Notes: a model not told the origin generated them from the sequence alone. DNA of 64,000 bases from Paratinospora sagittata (GCA_035771175.1 CM069613.1:2910001-2974000); one strand, 5' to 3'; shown: positions 50,471 to 63,121, numbered from the stretch's first letter. Numbers and translations are program-made.

Positions 50471-51703
50471 ATCGTATTAAATACTTTTGTGAAGGCAAAA
50501 CCAAGTCCAATATCAGCGTGATGAGGCAGGGAGTCTAAAAAGTGGCATTAGAGCCAACTCCTAGTGATATTGTTGATGTACCAACACTAGGCATTGTCCT
50601 CCAAAGGAAGGAGGCCTTTTACTAAGCAAGCAAAACCCAGCTAGAATCAGAATAATATGGATGTGATGAGGCAGGGAGTCTAATAGATTCAATAACTCAA
50701 CACATACAATCGGAGGCAAGAACTAAAAATAATAGTTATCCATTCAAGACCTAAAACAATCTTAGTTTAAGTTCTATTATAACTATTAAGAATTGCTCAC
50801 AAAAATCATTATGTTGTAAATAATTTGAATACCATTATTTCATAACCACCCAATTTATGAAATTTTGTAACCTCTAAATTAGTGATAGATTTAAGTATGT
50901 AACCAATAAATTTAACTTTGTAACCGTTGGCTTTATTCATAGATTGTAAATGCAATTTAATTCCTATGGCCAAGAGCCCATATAAGGGGTATTTGAGTTA
51001 TATACAATATGGACACACATCTAGCATAATTCTAGATCAATATTAGAATAAAACTTCTCTATTTCTTCTATCATGTTTGTCTCCTTTCTTTTTTGCAAAC
51101 ATAAGCTAGCTCTAATAATGTGTATCCGAACCCCTTCACTCGAAGTCAGAAGTTCAATTCTCTCATCTTGCAAATAAGTGAAATTTTTCATCCTCTAATA
51201 AAAAGGGGAGTGAAACCGTGATAGTTGATTCGCATGGTTCTCTTATGCGCCTCGTCATTGTGCTTCGCCTTCTTGGCCCCTACCGAGGAGTCCTGATTTT
51301 CTTTAGCCTCAGTGTTAGCATCCTCTAACCTTGTGTCAGCACTCAAACAAAAACGTTCGTCTCATTTTATTTGTTTATTTGTAATGATTCTCTACTTATT
51401 TTACAACACATTACTTTATTTATTATTTTTTTTTAGAGGAAAGATCATAACTTTATTTCATCCATTCAACTGTACGAATTACATTCAAATCACAATTCAT
51501 AACGAAAAAAAGAGAAAAAAGAAAAGTATGTACACAGGAAATCTTGCTTTCCAAACCAAGACATAACGATTCTGTAATCGATTTGAGAAACTACAGAGAG
51601 GTCACAAATCTACAAAACAATCGAGAAGATCTGTACAAAAATCCTATAGACTGTTGTTTGAACTGAACTAAGCACCGCTAGATGAGAATTCTCATTCAAA
51701 TTC

Positions 51704-54700
51704 TCAAACACCCATTAATGCCCGACACTGGGATTCCCAGTGTTCCTTTACTTGACGAACTCGGTTTACTCTTTCCATTCGAAGCCGTTGTTCCCAATAC
51801 TCTGGGCAGCTGGTGTGGAAGTGCAAAGTTAAGTGTAAGTTTAAATCAAATCTACGTTGAGATTATTGCAATGTGCTCATGTGCTTATGCATTGGATGAA
51901 TATATTATGTGATTTCAAGTAAAGATTACCTTCGACTTAGTAGAATGTTAAGCTCTTCCAAGTGAACGGCGCCTTCATAAACTCCAGTCTGAAATCCAAG
52001 AGTATATGACTATATGTGGCTTACATATTTTATCTCATATGGTACACAAAAGATAAGTTTTCCAGCATATATTTATCTCACATGATATTAATAAGCTTTT
52101 CATCTCAGTGAAACATTAGACTTGTGAAGTAAAATTACAATGGAGAGACATGAATGAAAGTTATGATTTACCTCTCGACAAAGTGGGCATTTTGATTTAG
52201 GCTTCGCGGTCTTTAGTCCATCCACAATAGTTACCGATGCAGCAGAGCAAGCACACATGTAGCATAAAATGTGACCACATGTGAGAGAAACAGGATCGAA
52301 CACAACGTCCTGTGATAAAAGAAACTCAAATTCTATGGTCAGTTTAGACTCTTACTAAATCACAAAAAAAAAAGAAAAAAAAGACAAGCCAACTTGCCAA
52401 AACTGGTAACAGAATGCAAAACAAAACCGAAAATCTCTCTTGTTTTAAGTCAGTTGGCGAGCAAAAGATAAAATTTTGAACTTTGTAAAGTTGACATCTA
52501 AAATTTTTAACTCTAATGATATGAACTATTTCACAGAATTAATGTTAGGCATCTTGAATTTTGAGTTAGAATGACACTTCAGACCATTTGGAAGAATCCT
52601 GAGTTTTATCATAAATAGGAATTACTAGTTTAGTTCCATGACTCTTAAAGGTAAAAAAATGGACTTTCAAGCCAAGAAGCCGATTATATCAAGCTAGATA
52701 ATGAAGAATGGAAAACAATAAGAACAGTCTCTTCTGCCTCTTCAAAATTCTGACTTGTCGACTTACGGAAGGAATGTCAAGATGCATAAATTTTCGATTG
52801 TGAATAATCCCATCGTATAGGTAAATTCATGCTAATCAACTCCCTAGATGGCAAAACACATGATTATGTTTCTCTAGAGCCATGCTCACCTGATGCCCAC
52901 AATCAATGAAATAGACCTAACCAACGATTCCATGGATCCTACACTTGCAAAAATTGACATAGAAAGTTAAAAACTCACCAAGCATATAGAGCAAGTCAAT
53001 TCTATGTCGATCTTGGCAGAATCAATAAGGGTACAAGAAAGAACTGGCTTTTCATCCTCGAATTTGAGTGAGCAACCCTCAAACAAATCGGGGACGGGCC
53101 TTTTTTTAGCACGCTTGCTCTCCCTTAAATTAATATGGAAGGCAATGAGCTCACAAAGCCAAGGAGACCGGAGAATCTCAATATGCATACTTTGCGCTTG
53201 TGATCTAAAGGCCTGCCCTTGCTTCGAGTAATGAATCTGTTGGGCAAATAATATGGCCAGGATTTTTAAAAAAAATGAAGAAAAAAAAACCAGTTGATCA
53301 ATTAACATAAATAGACAAAATGTTGTACTAATTCAAATTGAAAATCACAAATTATGTTAATAAAAATAAAGATCTATCTAATGATTATGACGGGTACCTT
53401 ATCATATTTCTTGAGAATTTTTCGGATGGCAATGGCATGAATCATTGCATAGATGACAAGATCCTTTCCTTCTTGAATCAAAGCGACATGTTTCTTTTTT
53501 AGCTTTCTTCTAAACCATATTAAATATTTTTGGAAACCCGAAGCTAAGTGCAGGTGAAGCAATTTTTGTGCTCGCTCGTTAAAGCAGCCTACAACAGAAG
53601 ACATCTCGTTTGAAAGGGAGGAGAAGAAGGTCCCATCACAAACTGCAAGATGAATTTGCAAGAATGAGGTCTCAAATAATTTTAAGAACAAGATGTTTGA
53701 TTTCTTAATAAACCAGAAAGTTTTACAAAGTTCTGCTGATGATTTTCAAGTTCACAAAAGCCATTTGAGTTTTTTACCAATTGAAAACTTACATCATAAA
53801 ACACAAGTTCAATTTAAGAATCAAGATGTGCTTTTTTATAAAAATAAAATCAAACAGAAAATTCTCTCATTTTCCTCACTAAAAAAGGACATATGAAAAT
53901 GGAAGAGCACAAAAATGCTTTCTTGATCATGTATAAAAAAAACATAATTTGGAAAAGAAAAAAAAAAACTAAGACCAACAAAATGTATAGCAATGAAACT
54001 TTTTCATTTTAGAAAAAAAAAAAAAAACAAGTGTTTCTCATTCTCTTCTGTTTTGACAATGCTTCTTAGTGTAATCTTGTTTTTTTTTTTCTTCAAAAAG
54101 TCAAGTTTTTTAAAAATGAATAAATACCAAGAATATAGACAAATACTTCAAAAATTTCCACAGAAGGCCAGATTTCAAATGGTTACAAACACAACAAAAG
54201 TCATAGCTATTAGATAAGGGCCCAACAATGCATATCAAGCTATCATCAACATGCAGAGAATCATAAGAGAGAAAGAATAAGAGAAATACCAATTATGCAA
54301 ATGAAAAACATGCAAATGCTAATAACAAGACTTAAACCCAAGACCTCCAAAATTAAGGCTATGATACCATGTTGAAAACCATTTAACCCAAAAGCTATAG
54401 CTATAGATAAGGGGCCAACAATGCATATCTTGCTATCATCAACAATTCCATACTATTTTTGGGGGAGTATAGGATAACCAAAAAGATAAAAAGGAATTAG
54501 AATAATAATCCAAACAGGGCAAGCTTCCCTTCTCAAAGATTGAAAATGGCAATTATAATCCTAAAAAACAAGATGAGAAAACAAAAGGGGAAAAAAAAAA
54601 CAACAACAACAACAAATACAGTTGAAACAATCTAAGAAACAAATAGCTCATCTTTCCAGCAAACATAAAGGAAATAATAATAATAAGAAGAAGAATAATC

Positions 54701-55175
54701 AAATCTTCCCATCTCCAATGGTCAACGCCATTAAAATCCATTCATCTTCAAGAAGAAACCTACCTCCTGATATAAAACATTAAACATTAAAGATTAAAGG
54801 GCCCGTTAGAATCACTCTACTAGAGCCATAAAAAGACATCTTTAAATCCTTTGAAAGCCACCACAATCGGATTTCAGAAACCAAAACAAAAATATATCAA
54901 ATAACAATAATAATAAATAAATAAATAAAACTGGGTATCAAATCCAAAAACAAGTTCATCCTCTTTTTTTTTTTTTTTTGATTAAAAACAAATTGGGCAC
55001 CTGGGCAATGGCTGGGGCAATTGGAGACATTGAGAAAGGCATCTGTATCGACATTCTGAGATTGAAACTCTCTTCTGCATCTCTTCAAAATCTTCTTGAG
55101 CTTTTTGAATTCAACCCCAGGTACCTCCTTCTCTCTTCCTTGCATGTACTCTTGATATCTCTTACAGAACTTCAT
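51704..55175 (-). CDS. NLA: SPX-RING E3 ubiquitin ligase, NLA/BAH1-like
   Basis: Six exons on the minus strand: 55175-55001, 53642-53398, 53236-52979, 52309-52172, 51988-51930, 51809-51704. They total 981 nt and 326 aa in continuous phase. The SPX domain covers about residues 1-165: [11 protein letters not shown] at the start, basic helix [13 protein letters not shown], and later the [13 protein letters not shown] and KILKKYDK segments. SPX domains sense phosphate status through inositol pyrophosphates bound to lysines. A C3HC4 RING lies at about 222-271: [17 protein letters not shown]. The C-terminus is [20 protein letters not shown]. Plant NLA ubiquitinates plasma-membrane phosphate (PHT1) and nitrate transporters and limits phosphate overload and salicylate-linked immunity. 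The length is close to the Arabidopsis protein. A 5' UTR intron (55289-55249) is possible. No miR827-complementary site was seen in the presumed 5' leader. Confidence 0.94.
54150..54450. repeat. Short direct repeats in NLA intron 1 (TRIM-like candidate)
   Basis: Two related segments, AGCTATTAGATAAGGGCCCA at about 54205 and AGCTATAGATAAGGGGCCAA at about 54402, each continue into CAACAATGCATATC...GCTATCATCAACA. They are about 200 bases apart. Between them, on the minus strand, is CATGGTATCATAGCC, close to the initiator-tRNA primer-binding motif TGGTATCAGAGC. A third relative lies at about 48795-48855. This may be a miniature LTR element or a SINE; the ends are not resolved. Confidence 0.35.
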
Positions 55176-55299
55176 CTCCTCTGCTTCTTAATCTTCTTCT
55201 CTTCTAATCACAAAAACTCATTAAAAAGAACTAAAAAATAATAATAATCTAAAATGGGTATGATTTCATTGGGAGATGAATAAAGATACCTTTCGAGGG

Positions 55300-56306
55300 T
55301 ACCAATCCAAATCTTCCCATAAGCTTAGTGTGGTTCGCATTTAATCCGACTTTATTTCCTTCCCCTGCTTTTTCTCTGCTTCCTTTCGCTTTCTTTCTTT
55401 CTTTCTTTATCATTTTCTTTTGTTTTTTTTATATTTTTTGAACTTTCAGGAGAAACCGTACCGTATAACGACTTCGATTTTGACTTGACCAGCATTCCAC
55501 TTTAGGAGACCCTCCAGATTTGTGTTCCGGATCATGATGAAATGAAGAGTGACGATTGAGGGCTCCTATTGAGCCACGTGGCTAATGTACCTATTTAAGT
55601 GGCCACCGTCTCTCTAATTTCTCCATATGGATAATTAGGAAATATGTACACGTGTCCATATCCTAACACGAGATCAAAGGCTGAAAATAGGAAAATAATA
55701 ATAATAAAACAAAAGAGTTAGTCCATTTTTTAATTAGTTTCTCATTTTAAATATAAACCAATCACAGATTTTGTTTATATAACTATTATTTTTATGCACT
55801 CCTTCATGTTCAAAACAATTTATTTTGAAGTATAATTATAAAAGTCTTTAAAACTTATGACTGCATTTCGTTTATGTTTGGTTGGTTGAGATCTAAAAAT
55901 AATTTTTTAAAATTTATAAAGAAAATATATTATTTTTAGGAAATGAAAAAATATTATTTTTTGAGTTGTATCTTCGTTTTCACATCACGAAGGTTTATGA
56001 TTTTGATACAATTTTTTATATTCAAAAATTTAAAAGTATAAAAAATGCATTTAGTTCTTTAAAACCTGAAAATAATTTCCCACAGTATACAATTTTTTTT
56101 TTTTTGTTAAAAAATGACTAAATGTTATTTTTTGAAAACTCAGAAAATAATATTTATAATGTGTATAGGTTGCGCACAACCATTTAGAATGTGAATTTTG
56201 AGAGATACACTCTTATTAATTATAATGTGTATAGTTTTACATGTTTTCAGAACTATAATTAGAATCTTATACCTTAATCCAAGAAATATTCTTCAACAAC
56301 GCCATT
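55300..56306. other. NLA upstream region, AT-rich
   Basis: The left 150 bases are presumed NLA leader and promoter with a TTTC microsatellite (55390-55415). A GC-richer patch at 55440-55620 (CGTACCGTATAACGACTTCG onward) may be promoter sequence. The rest is AT-rich without recognisable features. Confidence 0.4.
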
Positions 56307-56314
56307 ATATGAGG

Positions 56315-56847
56315 TAGGGGTGTCATCGGTTCGGTTTAGACCCCAAACTGATGGGCATCGGTTTAATTTTATGTAAACTGAAATTGAACCAATTATACCC
56401 TTAAACTGAAACATATTTTTTAAAATGAAAAGAAACATATTATAAATAATACAACATAATCATGTAATGTTACAAAAAAAATTATTTCATTAACATATGT
56501 ATCGATATATCACGTTACATCATTACTCATATAAAAATATTTAATATACATAGTATAATAACAAAATCAAATGATAATTTAAAAAGTTCAAAATGTATTT
56601 ATTATCTAAAATACATGCAATAATGTTATCACTTTTTATCATAATGATAAAAAATAATAATCAATTTATATCTCATTTTCTAAACAAAATTAAATAAAGT
56701 ATAAAAAAAACTATCAAATTGAACCGAATTGGTTAAGACCTCAATCTACAAACCGAATCGATTAAAGCCCCTAAACTGAACTGAATAAAACTGAATATAT
56801 CGATTTGGTTTGATTATGCGGTTTGAACCAATCCACTGATGCTCCTA
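56315..56847. mobile_element. hAT-like MITE with near-perfect 8-bp TSD
   Basis: It starts TAGGGGTGTCATCGGTTCGG and ends GGTTTGAACCAATCCACTG then ATGCTCCTA. The ends are imperfect inverted repeats (TAGGGGTGTCA against TAGGAGCATCA). The flanks ATATGAGG (56307-56314) and TTATGAGG (56848-56855) match at 7 of 8 positions. The AT-rich core has no open frame. Its ends resemble those of the outer element at 38516-40151. Confidence 0.6.
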
Positions 56848-57219
56848 TTATGAGGAGATGAACTTGACTTCACATCCCCCTAAAAAAAAAGAAAAAAAAA
56901 TAATATTTGAATTAATCAATCATTCCTTCATCTTATATTTAAATAAACTCCATAGTACTCTTAACGAGATTAATTAAATCTGTAAACCCTACTTTCATAA
57001 GCATGACACGACTCGAGGGAGTAGTGTGTTGAAATATTGAAAGTATTTGCTAATCATAGTTAATAAGTTTAGTTTACTGTAATTAATTAAAATATGACTG
57101 GTTAATTAGCTTAGGGTTTACTTTATATTAGTTGTAAATCTCTTAAGTATGAAATAACAATATAGTTCATTGGTTGCTTGTGTATTTTTTCCCTCTTAAT
57201 TTCTTTCTTTTCATTTTTT

Positions 57220-57405
57220 TGTTTTCAAGTCCCGAGGGGTTTGTGTTAAAAATAATTGAAGGATGAAGATTTTATGATCAAAACTCGTGCCCACCTTAAT
57301 CACACTTATTTGAAAAGAGTTGTCTAATGTTCCTGTAATATTCAAACATATATTAATTTCGCCTAAAAAGGCAGAAATACCTCGTTAGAAAACAAAAAGA
57401 AAGTA
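57220..57405 (+). repeat. Dispersed SINE-like repeat, family B
   Basis: It contains TTATGATCAAAACTCGTGCC, AGTTGTCTAATGTTCCTGTA and an A-rich end (AGAAAACAAAAAGAAAG). It is colinear with the inverted copy at 50285-50470 and with 14850-14975. Confidence 0.5.
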
Positions 57406-60049
57406 TTGTTTTAGCATGACTATTAATTTATATTTATTAATTATTGCATATCTCTTTCCTCCTTAACCACTATCCATCTCACTTGTTGACTTACACCTAT
57501 TTAATTTATGATTTGGATGTAATTATGAATATCAAAAAAACGTAAAAATGATTTAAATATATTTAAATCCTATGACATTGGGATGTTATCTTTTAATCAA
57601 AATTTTTTCTAGACTCGCATTAATGTAATCTTCGCATATGATGGTGGAGGCTCTTAATCTTTGAAAACATTATTTTTTTTTTCATTAATTTGCTTTTATA
57701 CATTATTAATTGTGTGTTGACCTGGACATGTAAAGTTAATAAAATCTTCCCAAACATTTATTTATTCCGTTGAGACCCGCCTCCCTTCTGACTTTTAGCA
57801 AAGATGACCTGTAGCTAGGGGTGCTAAAGAAATTTTAACCCATCCCAATAGACCTCCTAAGCCCATTAACTTCCGGTTAGTTTAGATTAAGTTGGTTGGG
57901 TTAGTATATATTTAATATATAAATTATAAAATTGTATGATTTATTCTATTTTTAAATTCTAAATATTATTTATAAAATATTTTTATGCGACTATTATAAT
58001 CTATATTTTCCAGACGCTGTCCTCCAAATGTAAATAAAAAATAATTCAAAAGATTGTCATGTACCCAATTTTTCCTTAAAATTCAATTCTTTTAATCTAA
58101 TATAATTATTATTTTTTTATAAATTTGGGGCATTAATGAAACTTATTTAAAAAAGGAATATATGAATAAAAAAAACACAACAAACTTATTTAAAACATTC
58201 AATTCTTTAAAACACGAGTAATGCACGTGCCCGTTAACTAGTACTTATTAAGGTGATTTCTTTTATATTATTTTTGTTCAAATATATTGAATAACTCTAC
58301 TATAAAAAATGACAATAGTAAAATTAATAAATATAAAATAATAATTATCACCTTTAATTAATTTGAATTAGTTCAGTTCGGTTATTTTTTATAAAATTTT
58401 AATCCAACTCAAATTAATCGTGTCACAAATATCTAAACCCAACCTAAATTAATTAGATATACAAACCTAACTCAAACCAATCCAAAAGATTCGATTAGGT
58501 CAGGTTAATAGAGTTGGTCCGGTTAATAAACACCCTTATCAACGGGTTCAAAAGATAATTTTTTAAAAAAAAACAACAAAGAAAAAAAAATACTTGAATT
58601 GTTGATCTTGCAATATACGTTATGTTAGATCAATTCAAAAAAATAAAAAAAAAGAAAAAAAAAAAAGAAAAAGAAAAAGAAAGAAAGAAGAAAGAACATT
58701 TAAGTCATTCACAAAAAGTAACTGAAAACATGGCCAAAACCACTACAACTGTGGTTGCGTCTACGTCAATTACAAGCTCTATCCTGCATCGAAAAGCAAG
58801 CAACGTGCGTCCTTTTCAACCAAACTAATATTAAATATCATTGCGTTACACGGGTGTATAGCATACAGAGTTCTCCCTTGAGATGATTCCAAATTAATCT
58901 AGTGATATATTTGTCTTTCTCAATTTTTTTTTGTTTTTTATTTTTTTGGGCCTTGAACTTAGTAACTCCGTTAAAGCGTTTAAACGTGAATACAAACTTA
59001 GACTTAAAATTGAGACTTTATTCTTTAATTATAATTTATATATTATTCTAGACTACCCAACTTAAAATTTATCTTTTTTACTTTGGCATTCAAAAAAAAT
59101 GCAACTTTTTCCCAAGCCCATCATGTTAACAAGTTCATAAAACAAGTTATTTAGAGTTTTTTTTTCTTAGAGGAATATATATATATATAAATAATGAATT
59201 TATAATAAATTAATAAAAATAATTTAAAAAAATATAACTACTTATAATATAACTATTAATTATCTAGGCTCCGATAAGTGATTGGAAAAATATTTTATTA
59301 GTGTACTAATAATATATTCTTCATTAAGAAAAAGAAAGAAGAAATAATGCATTAATCTTCATCACTAGTTTGTAATATTGCAGTTAAAATAATCTTATTG
59401 CAATAAATTCAGATTGCAAACAAGATAAGTATGACACGCTGATGAAAATCATTGTTTCAAACCACTTTAGCAGATTATTTTGACCTTAAAAAACAATGGG
59501 AATCTCCCACTTGCCCCCAATATTGGATGGCCTGTTGTGAGTGGAGGAATTCTTGTTGTGCTTATCAAATAATGTGGAATTTTAAGAAGGAAATATATAT
59601 AAATAAATGTCATATCCTCAATGTAAGATGGTGATATGTATTATATACTACCCTCATGGATTTTGTTTATATTTTTTGTCTTTACCCTCAGTATTCCATT
59701 AATTCTTTTGCGGGCATAAGACTATTCTAGAATAAAAATAATACACAACATTAAACAGTTCCTCCCCAAAGCAAGGACATAAATTCGTACTCAAAATTAA
59801 GACATTGTCCCTTAATTATAACCTATGTCTCGTTTCGTAACTAATAAAACTACCTAACTTTGGGTACCCTCATGAATTTTACTAATTGTAATACATTGTC
59901 CGAATTTAATAACTAATATCCTCTTTGTACCTCGTTACATTCATGAATACATGACATGCACGCGTGTGTAAAGCTCATATGAAATACTAATCTAGATAGC
60001 AACTTAAAGCCTACCTTGACATCTTTCATGTTGTCTTCAAATCTATAAC
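57406..60049. other. AT-rich intergenic DNA with worn repeats
   Basis: No gene is supported. A block at about 57825-58540 has GGTTGGGTT/AACCCAACC-type ends and TAGGGGTGCTAAAG at its left, resembling a worn MITE, but no target duplication was found. Family C repeats lie near 58940-59080 and 59695-59870. The lysine-rich open frame at 58622-58828 is an A-tract artefact. Confidence 0.5.
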
Positions 60050-61218
60050 ATATACTTAATAACACACTCCAAAGAAGGCTCCTCAGCACACCATGCACTC
60101 TCCCGCCTTGTAAAGTGGTAATGTTAGGTTGATCATGTTACCTTTCTTATCATGCTTGATAAGCTAATCTAGGTGCTGTTTGTCATGTTAATTTATTTGT
60201 AGCTATATGCATTATTTAATTTGTAATAATGGGCCAATTTCTTGCTAATCTTTGTCTTTTCTTACACAATGAAAATAAGAGAAAAAAATCACAATTAAAT
60301 GTTAGACAATCAATTATTTATTAAATTGACATGAATAAATTATATAATTTGCTATATTATTTGAGTAAAACTTTGGTCCTGTCAATTTAGGTTATTACCG
60401 CCACACATTCCCCGGCCTTCATTTACTTATCAAATTAAGAAACCGACAGGAGTGAATATAAATAAATAAATCTTCAAGAGAAAACAAATTAAAGAAGGAG
60501 ACATCACAATATCCCGTATTTTATGAGATAAAAAAATTTAATTAAGTAATTACAAGCCAAAATTGACTTTCGATAACATTTACATAATACACTCCACAGA
60601 AGTCTTTTTAGCATGCCACACACTCGCCCGCCTTGCGAAGTGGTAATGTCAGGTTGATCCTGTTGCCTTTCCTAACATGCCTGCTAAGTTAATCTAGGTG
60701 CAATTTGTTCGTATTAATTTAGTTGTAGCTATATGCATTATTTTATTTGTAATAATGGGTCAATTTATTGTTAATCTTTGACTTTCCTTACACAATGCAA
60801 ATAAGAAAAGAAGATCACAATTAAATGTTAGAGAATCAATCATGTATTAAATTGACATGAATAAATTATATAATTTGCTATATTATTTGACTAAGACTTT
60901 GGCATGTCAAATTAGATTATTACTGTCACACACTACGCCCCCGCCTTCGTCCACTTATCAAATTAAGAAACCGACAGGAGTGGATGTGAAGAAATAAATC
61001 TTCAATCAGAAAGCAAATTAAAGAAGGAGACAAGACAGTAAGACGACAATATCCCGTATTTTATGGAATAAAAAAAATTCAACTAAGTAATTACAAGTCA
61101 AATTTGACACAAAATACAAAACCATTTCATAGACCTTCTATATATATACTCCAAAGAAGGCTCTTCAGTGCGCCATGCACTCTCACCCCCTTGAGAAGTG
61201 GTAATGTCAGATTGACCG
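60050..61218 (+). repeat. Tandem array of about 530-560-bp units, copies 1, 2 and start of 3
   Basis: Copy 1 (about 60050-60585) and copy 2 (about 60586-61145) share the same sequence order: CACTCC...GAAG, CATGC/ACAC...CTC, GTGGTAATGTNAGGTTGAT, ATGCCTGCTAAGNTAATCTAG, GTAGCTATATGCATTATT, CACAATTAAATGTTAGA and AAGAAACCGACAGGAGTG. The landmark GTGGTAATGT falls at about 60115, 60640 and 61198. Copy 3 is interrupted at 61218 and resumes at 63712. The units diverge by point changes and small indels and show no open reading frame. Confidence 0.85.
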
Positions 61219-61814
61219 TGTAACACCCCGTAATTTTAATTAAATACATACGTTGAAGTATACGTATATCGAGATATATAATATACGCATTTTATACGTA
61301 TGAGCTAACTATACGCATGATAATACACATATTTTATACGTATGAGTCAAATATATGTGTGTATGATTAGTAAATAAATAAGCAAGTTAAACATTGGAGT
61401 TGAATTAAATTGATTAATTTATGTGGTTGGTTAATTAAATATGTGGATTGAGTGTATCGAAGAAGAAAAAAATGAATAAAGTTACTGTTCATTTGCGGGG
61501 ACTGTTCACCAAACAGTACTCGTATGTAATAAAAAAAGAAAAGAAAAAAAAAAACGAAGTTGCTGAAAAGAGAGAAACAGAAGAGGAAGAACCGAGAAGA
61601 AGGAAGAGAGTAAAAAGGAAAGAACGCGGAATTCGCGTCCAATCGGGCCTCGCGGTAAGTGATTTCCACTCTATTTATTCGTGAAATTACTATCTAAGCT
61701 AGATGTAACGAGTCTAGCGGAGTAATTTTAGTTATGGGAGCCGTTTTATGGCCTTTTGACAAATTGAGGTTTTGACCCAACGTGAATGAAACTCCGCTAG
61801 GAAGATAAGAAAAC

Positions 61815-62341
61815 TGTCACGCCTGGAATGCACCGCAGCACATTCTACCCAGACGTGATGAGTACTCTACCCCTCAACCCGCAGGTCTTGGGAGCACTCC
61901 AGCCATTACGTACCACACAATATTGTCACATCCCAGTACACAGCATCGCCGCAGCGTCTAGTACCCCCGGGATCATTTGTCCCTACTATTCCCTCATGAA
62001 TAGTAAAGGGCCTCCCCCAGATTCGAACTCACAACCTCATAAGGTTTGATTTCGCAATCTGAGTAGCCACTGAACCATTGGCTCAGTGGTTACTCAGATT
62101 GCGAAATCAAACCTTATGAGGTTGTGAGTTCGAATCTGGGGGAGGCCCTTTACTATTCATGAGGGAATAGTAGGGACAAATGATCCCGGGGGTACTAGAC
62201 GCTGCGGCGATGCTGTGTACTGGGATGTGACAATATTGTGTGGTACGTAATGGCTGGAGTGCTCCCAAGACCTGCGGGTTGAGGGGTAGAGTACTCATCA
62301 CGTCTGGGTAGAATGTGCTGCGGTGCATTCCAGGCGTGACA
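61815..62341. mobile_element. 527-bp near-perfect palindromic element with 5-bp flanking repeat
   Basis: The two 263-base arms (61815-62077 and 62079-62341) are reverse complements around base 62078. The only differences noted are two positions next to the centre. The ends are TGTCACGCCTGG and CCAGGCGTGACA, flanked by AAAAC on both sides (61810-61814, 62342-62346). Near the centre each arm carries, pointing outward, a Pol III-like A box (GGCTCAGTGGT, 62080-62090, or its mirror GGTTCAGTGGC) and a B box (GAGTTCGAATC, 62126-62136 and mirror). The arms therefore look like two SINE-like units joined head to head. Both strands carry the same 73-codon open frame, which follows from symmetry and is not taken as a gene. 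A transcript across it would fold into a long hairpin. Confidence 0.8.
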
Positions 62342-62439
62342 AAAACACTCCCTAGACTGTTGAGACCCCGAATATGTGGTTAGATTCCATTTCATAAGTT
62401 TTAGAGACCGTTTGACAATTTTAATACAATTTACATGTT

Positions 62440-62585
62440 TTGAATGAATAGTGACGAATAGTACTATAAACAGTGATGTGAATAATGAACAGGGATGTAA
62501 ATAGTACTATAAACAGTGATGTAAATATGAACAGTGATGTGAATAGTCTATACACAGCGATGTGAACAGTGATGTGATATTTTTA
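62440..62585 (+). repeat. Short degenerate tandem repeat AACAGTGATGTGAATAGT
   Basis: Five to six imperfect copies of a motif built from GAATAGT, AACAGTGATGTGAA and ATAGTACTATAAACAGTGAT follow the palindrome. Similar ACTGTTCA/AACAGT words occur on its left at about 61480-61520. Such arrays are a known feature of some plant LTRs. Confidence 0.65.
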
Positions 62586-63118
62586 GTAGCTAAAGATATG
62601 ATAAATGGTGATTCTCATGATAATCTATGGTTAATTTCAGTGTTTAAATTGAGAGCTTAAGTGCATGGATAAACGATCTTGAGGAAGCAATGACGTTTAT
62701 TGTTGCTCGATTTTAGAGGATATATTGACTTAGAAACCCCGTGTAACCACTGTGAGTATAATTTTCTTGATTTGGTTCTTGTATGGCATTGTACACAGAT
62801 AAACTGTTTGATTGTATGCATGTTATATTTATATATAATGCATTGAATTTTATGGATCATGCAAACTGATTTTAGCAATTGGAGTTTGTAATGATGCCAT
62901 TTCATTAGGAATTAGACCCGGATGAGGTTTTGCGAGTCCTCATTGTTAGTAGGTCTGTCCTAACAAGGGTTGCGATCCTTGAAATGACTGTGAATTGGGT
63001 AATGAGAGGCTGTGGCTACCTTGTAACGACCATACAAGGGTTAGACTCGCTCTCTTGCCTTTAGGAGGAGGGAGATTGTGCATTGTGTTATTGAAAACTC
63101 ATGCAATTTTATGTTGTT

Positions 63119-63121
<3 letters not shown>

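Larger units (their letters stand above)
44420..51300. other. Repeat-rich intergenic region between KIN13A and NLA
   Basis: No gene is supported in this 7-kb stretch. The first 250 bases are KIN13A 5' leader and promoter, with a telo-box AAACCCTA at about 44490-44497 on the plus strand. SINE-like material occurs at about 45450-45650 (B-box-like GTGAGTTTGAACTTC), and family A and B copies are listed separately. Long A or T tracts are frequent. A coding-like patch at 51210-51310 is discussed under rejected items. Confidence 0.55.

Noticed and set aside
51210..51310. Coding-like patch on the minus strand (EDANTEAKENQDSSVGAKKA)
   Set aside because: It looks less AT-rich and protein-like, but is short, unsupported by splice sites or start, and not recognised; possibly a gene or retroposon fragment next to the NLA 3' end.
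58622..58828. Lysine-rich open frame
   Set aside because: The first half is an A-tract artefact and the rest has no recognisable domain, splice context or promoter.
62080..62150. tRNA gene near the palindrome centre
   Set aside because: A and B boxes are present, but the spacing and lack of a closing acceptor stem fit a SINE head, not a tRNA.
61828..62328. Two identical 73-codon open frames, one on each strand
   Set aside because: They are a direct consequence of the palindrome and show no known domain; the frame overlaps SINE-like Pol III boxes.
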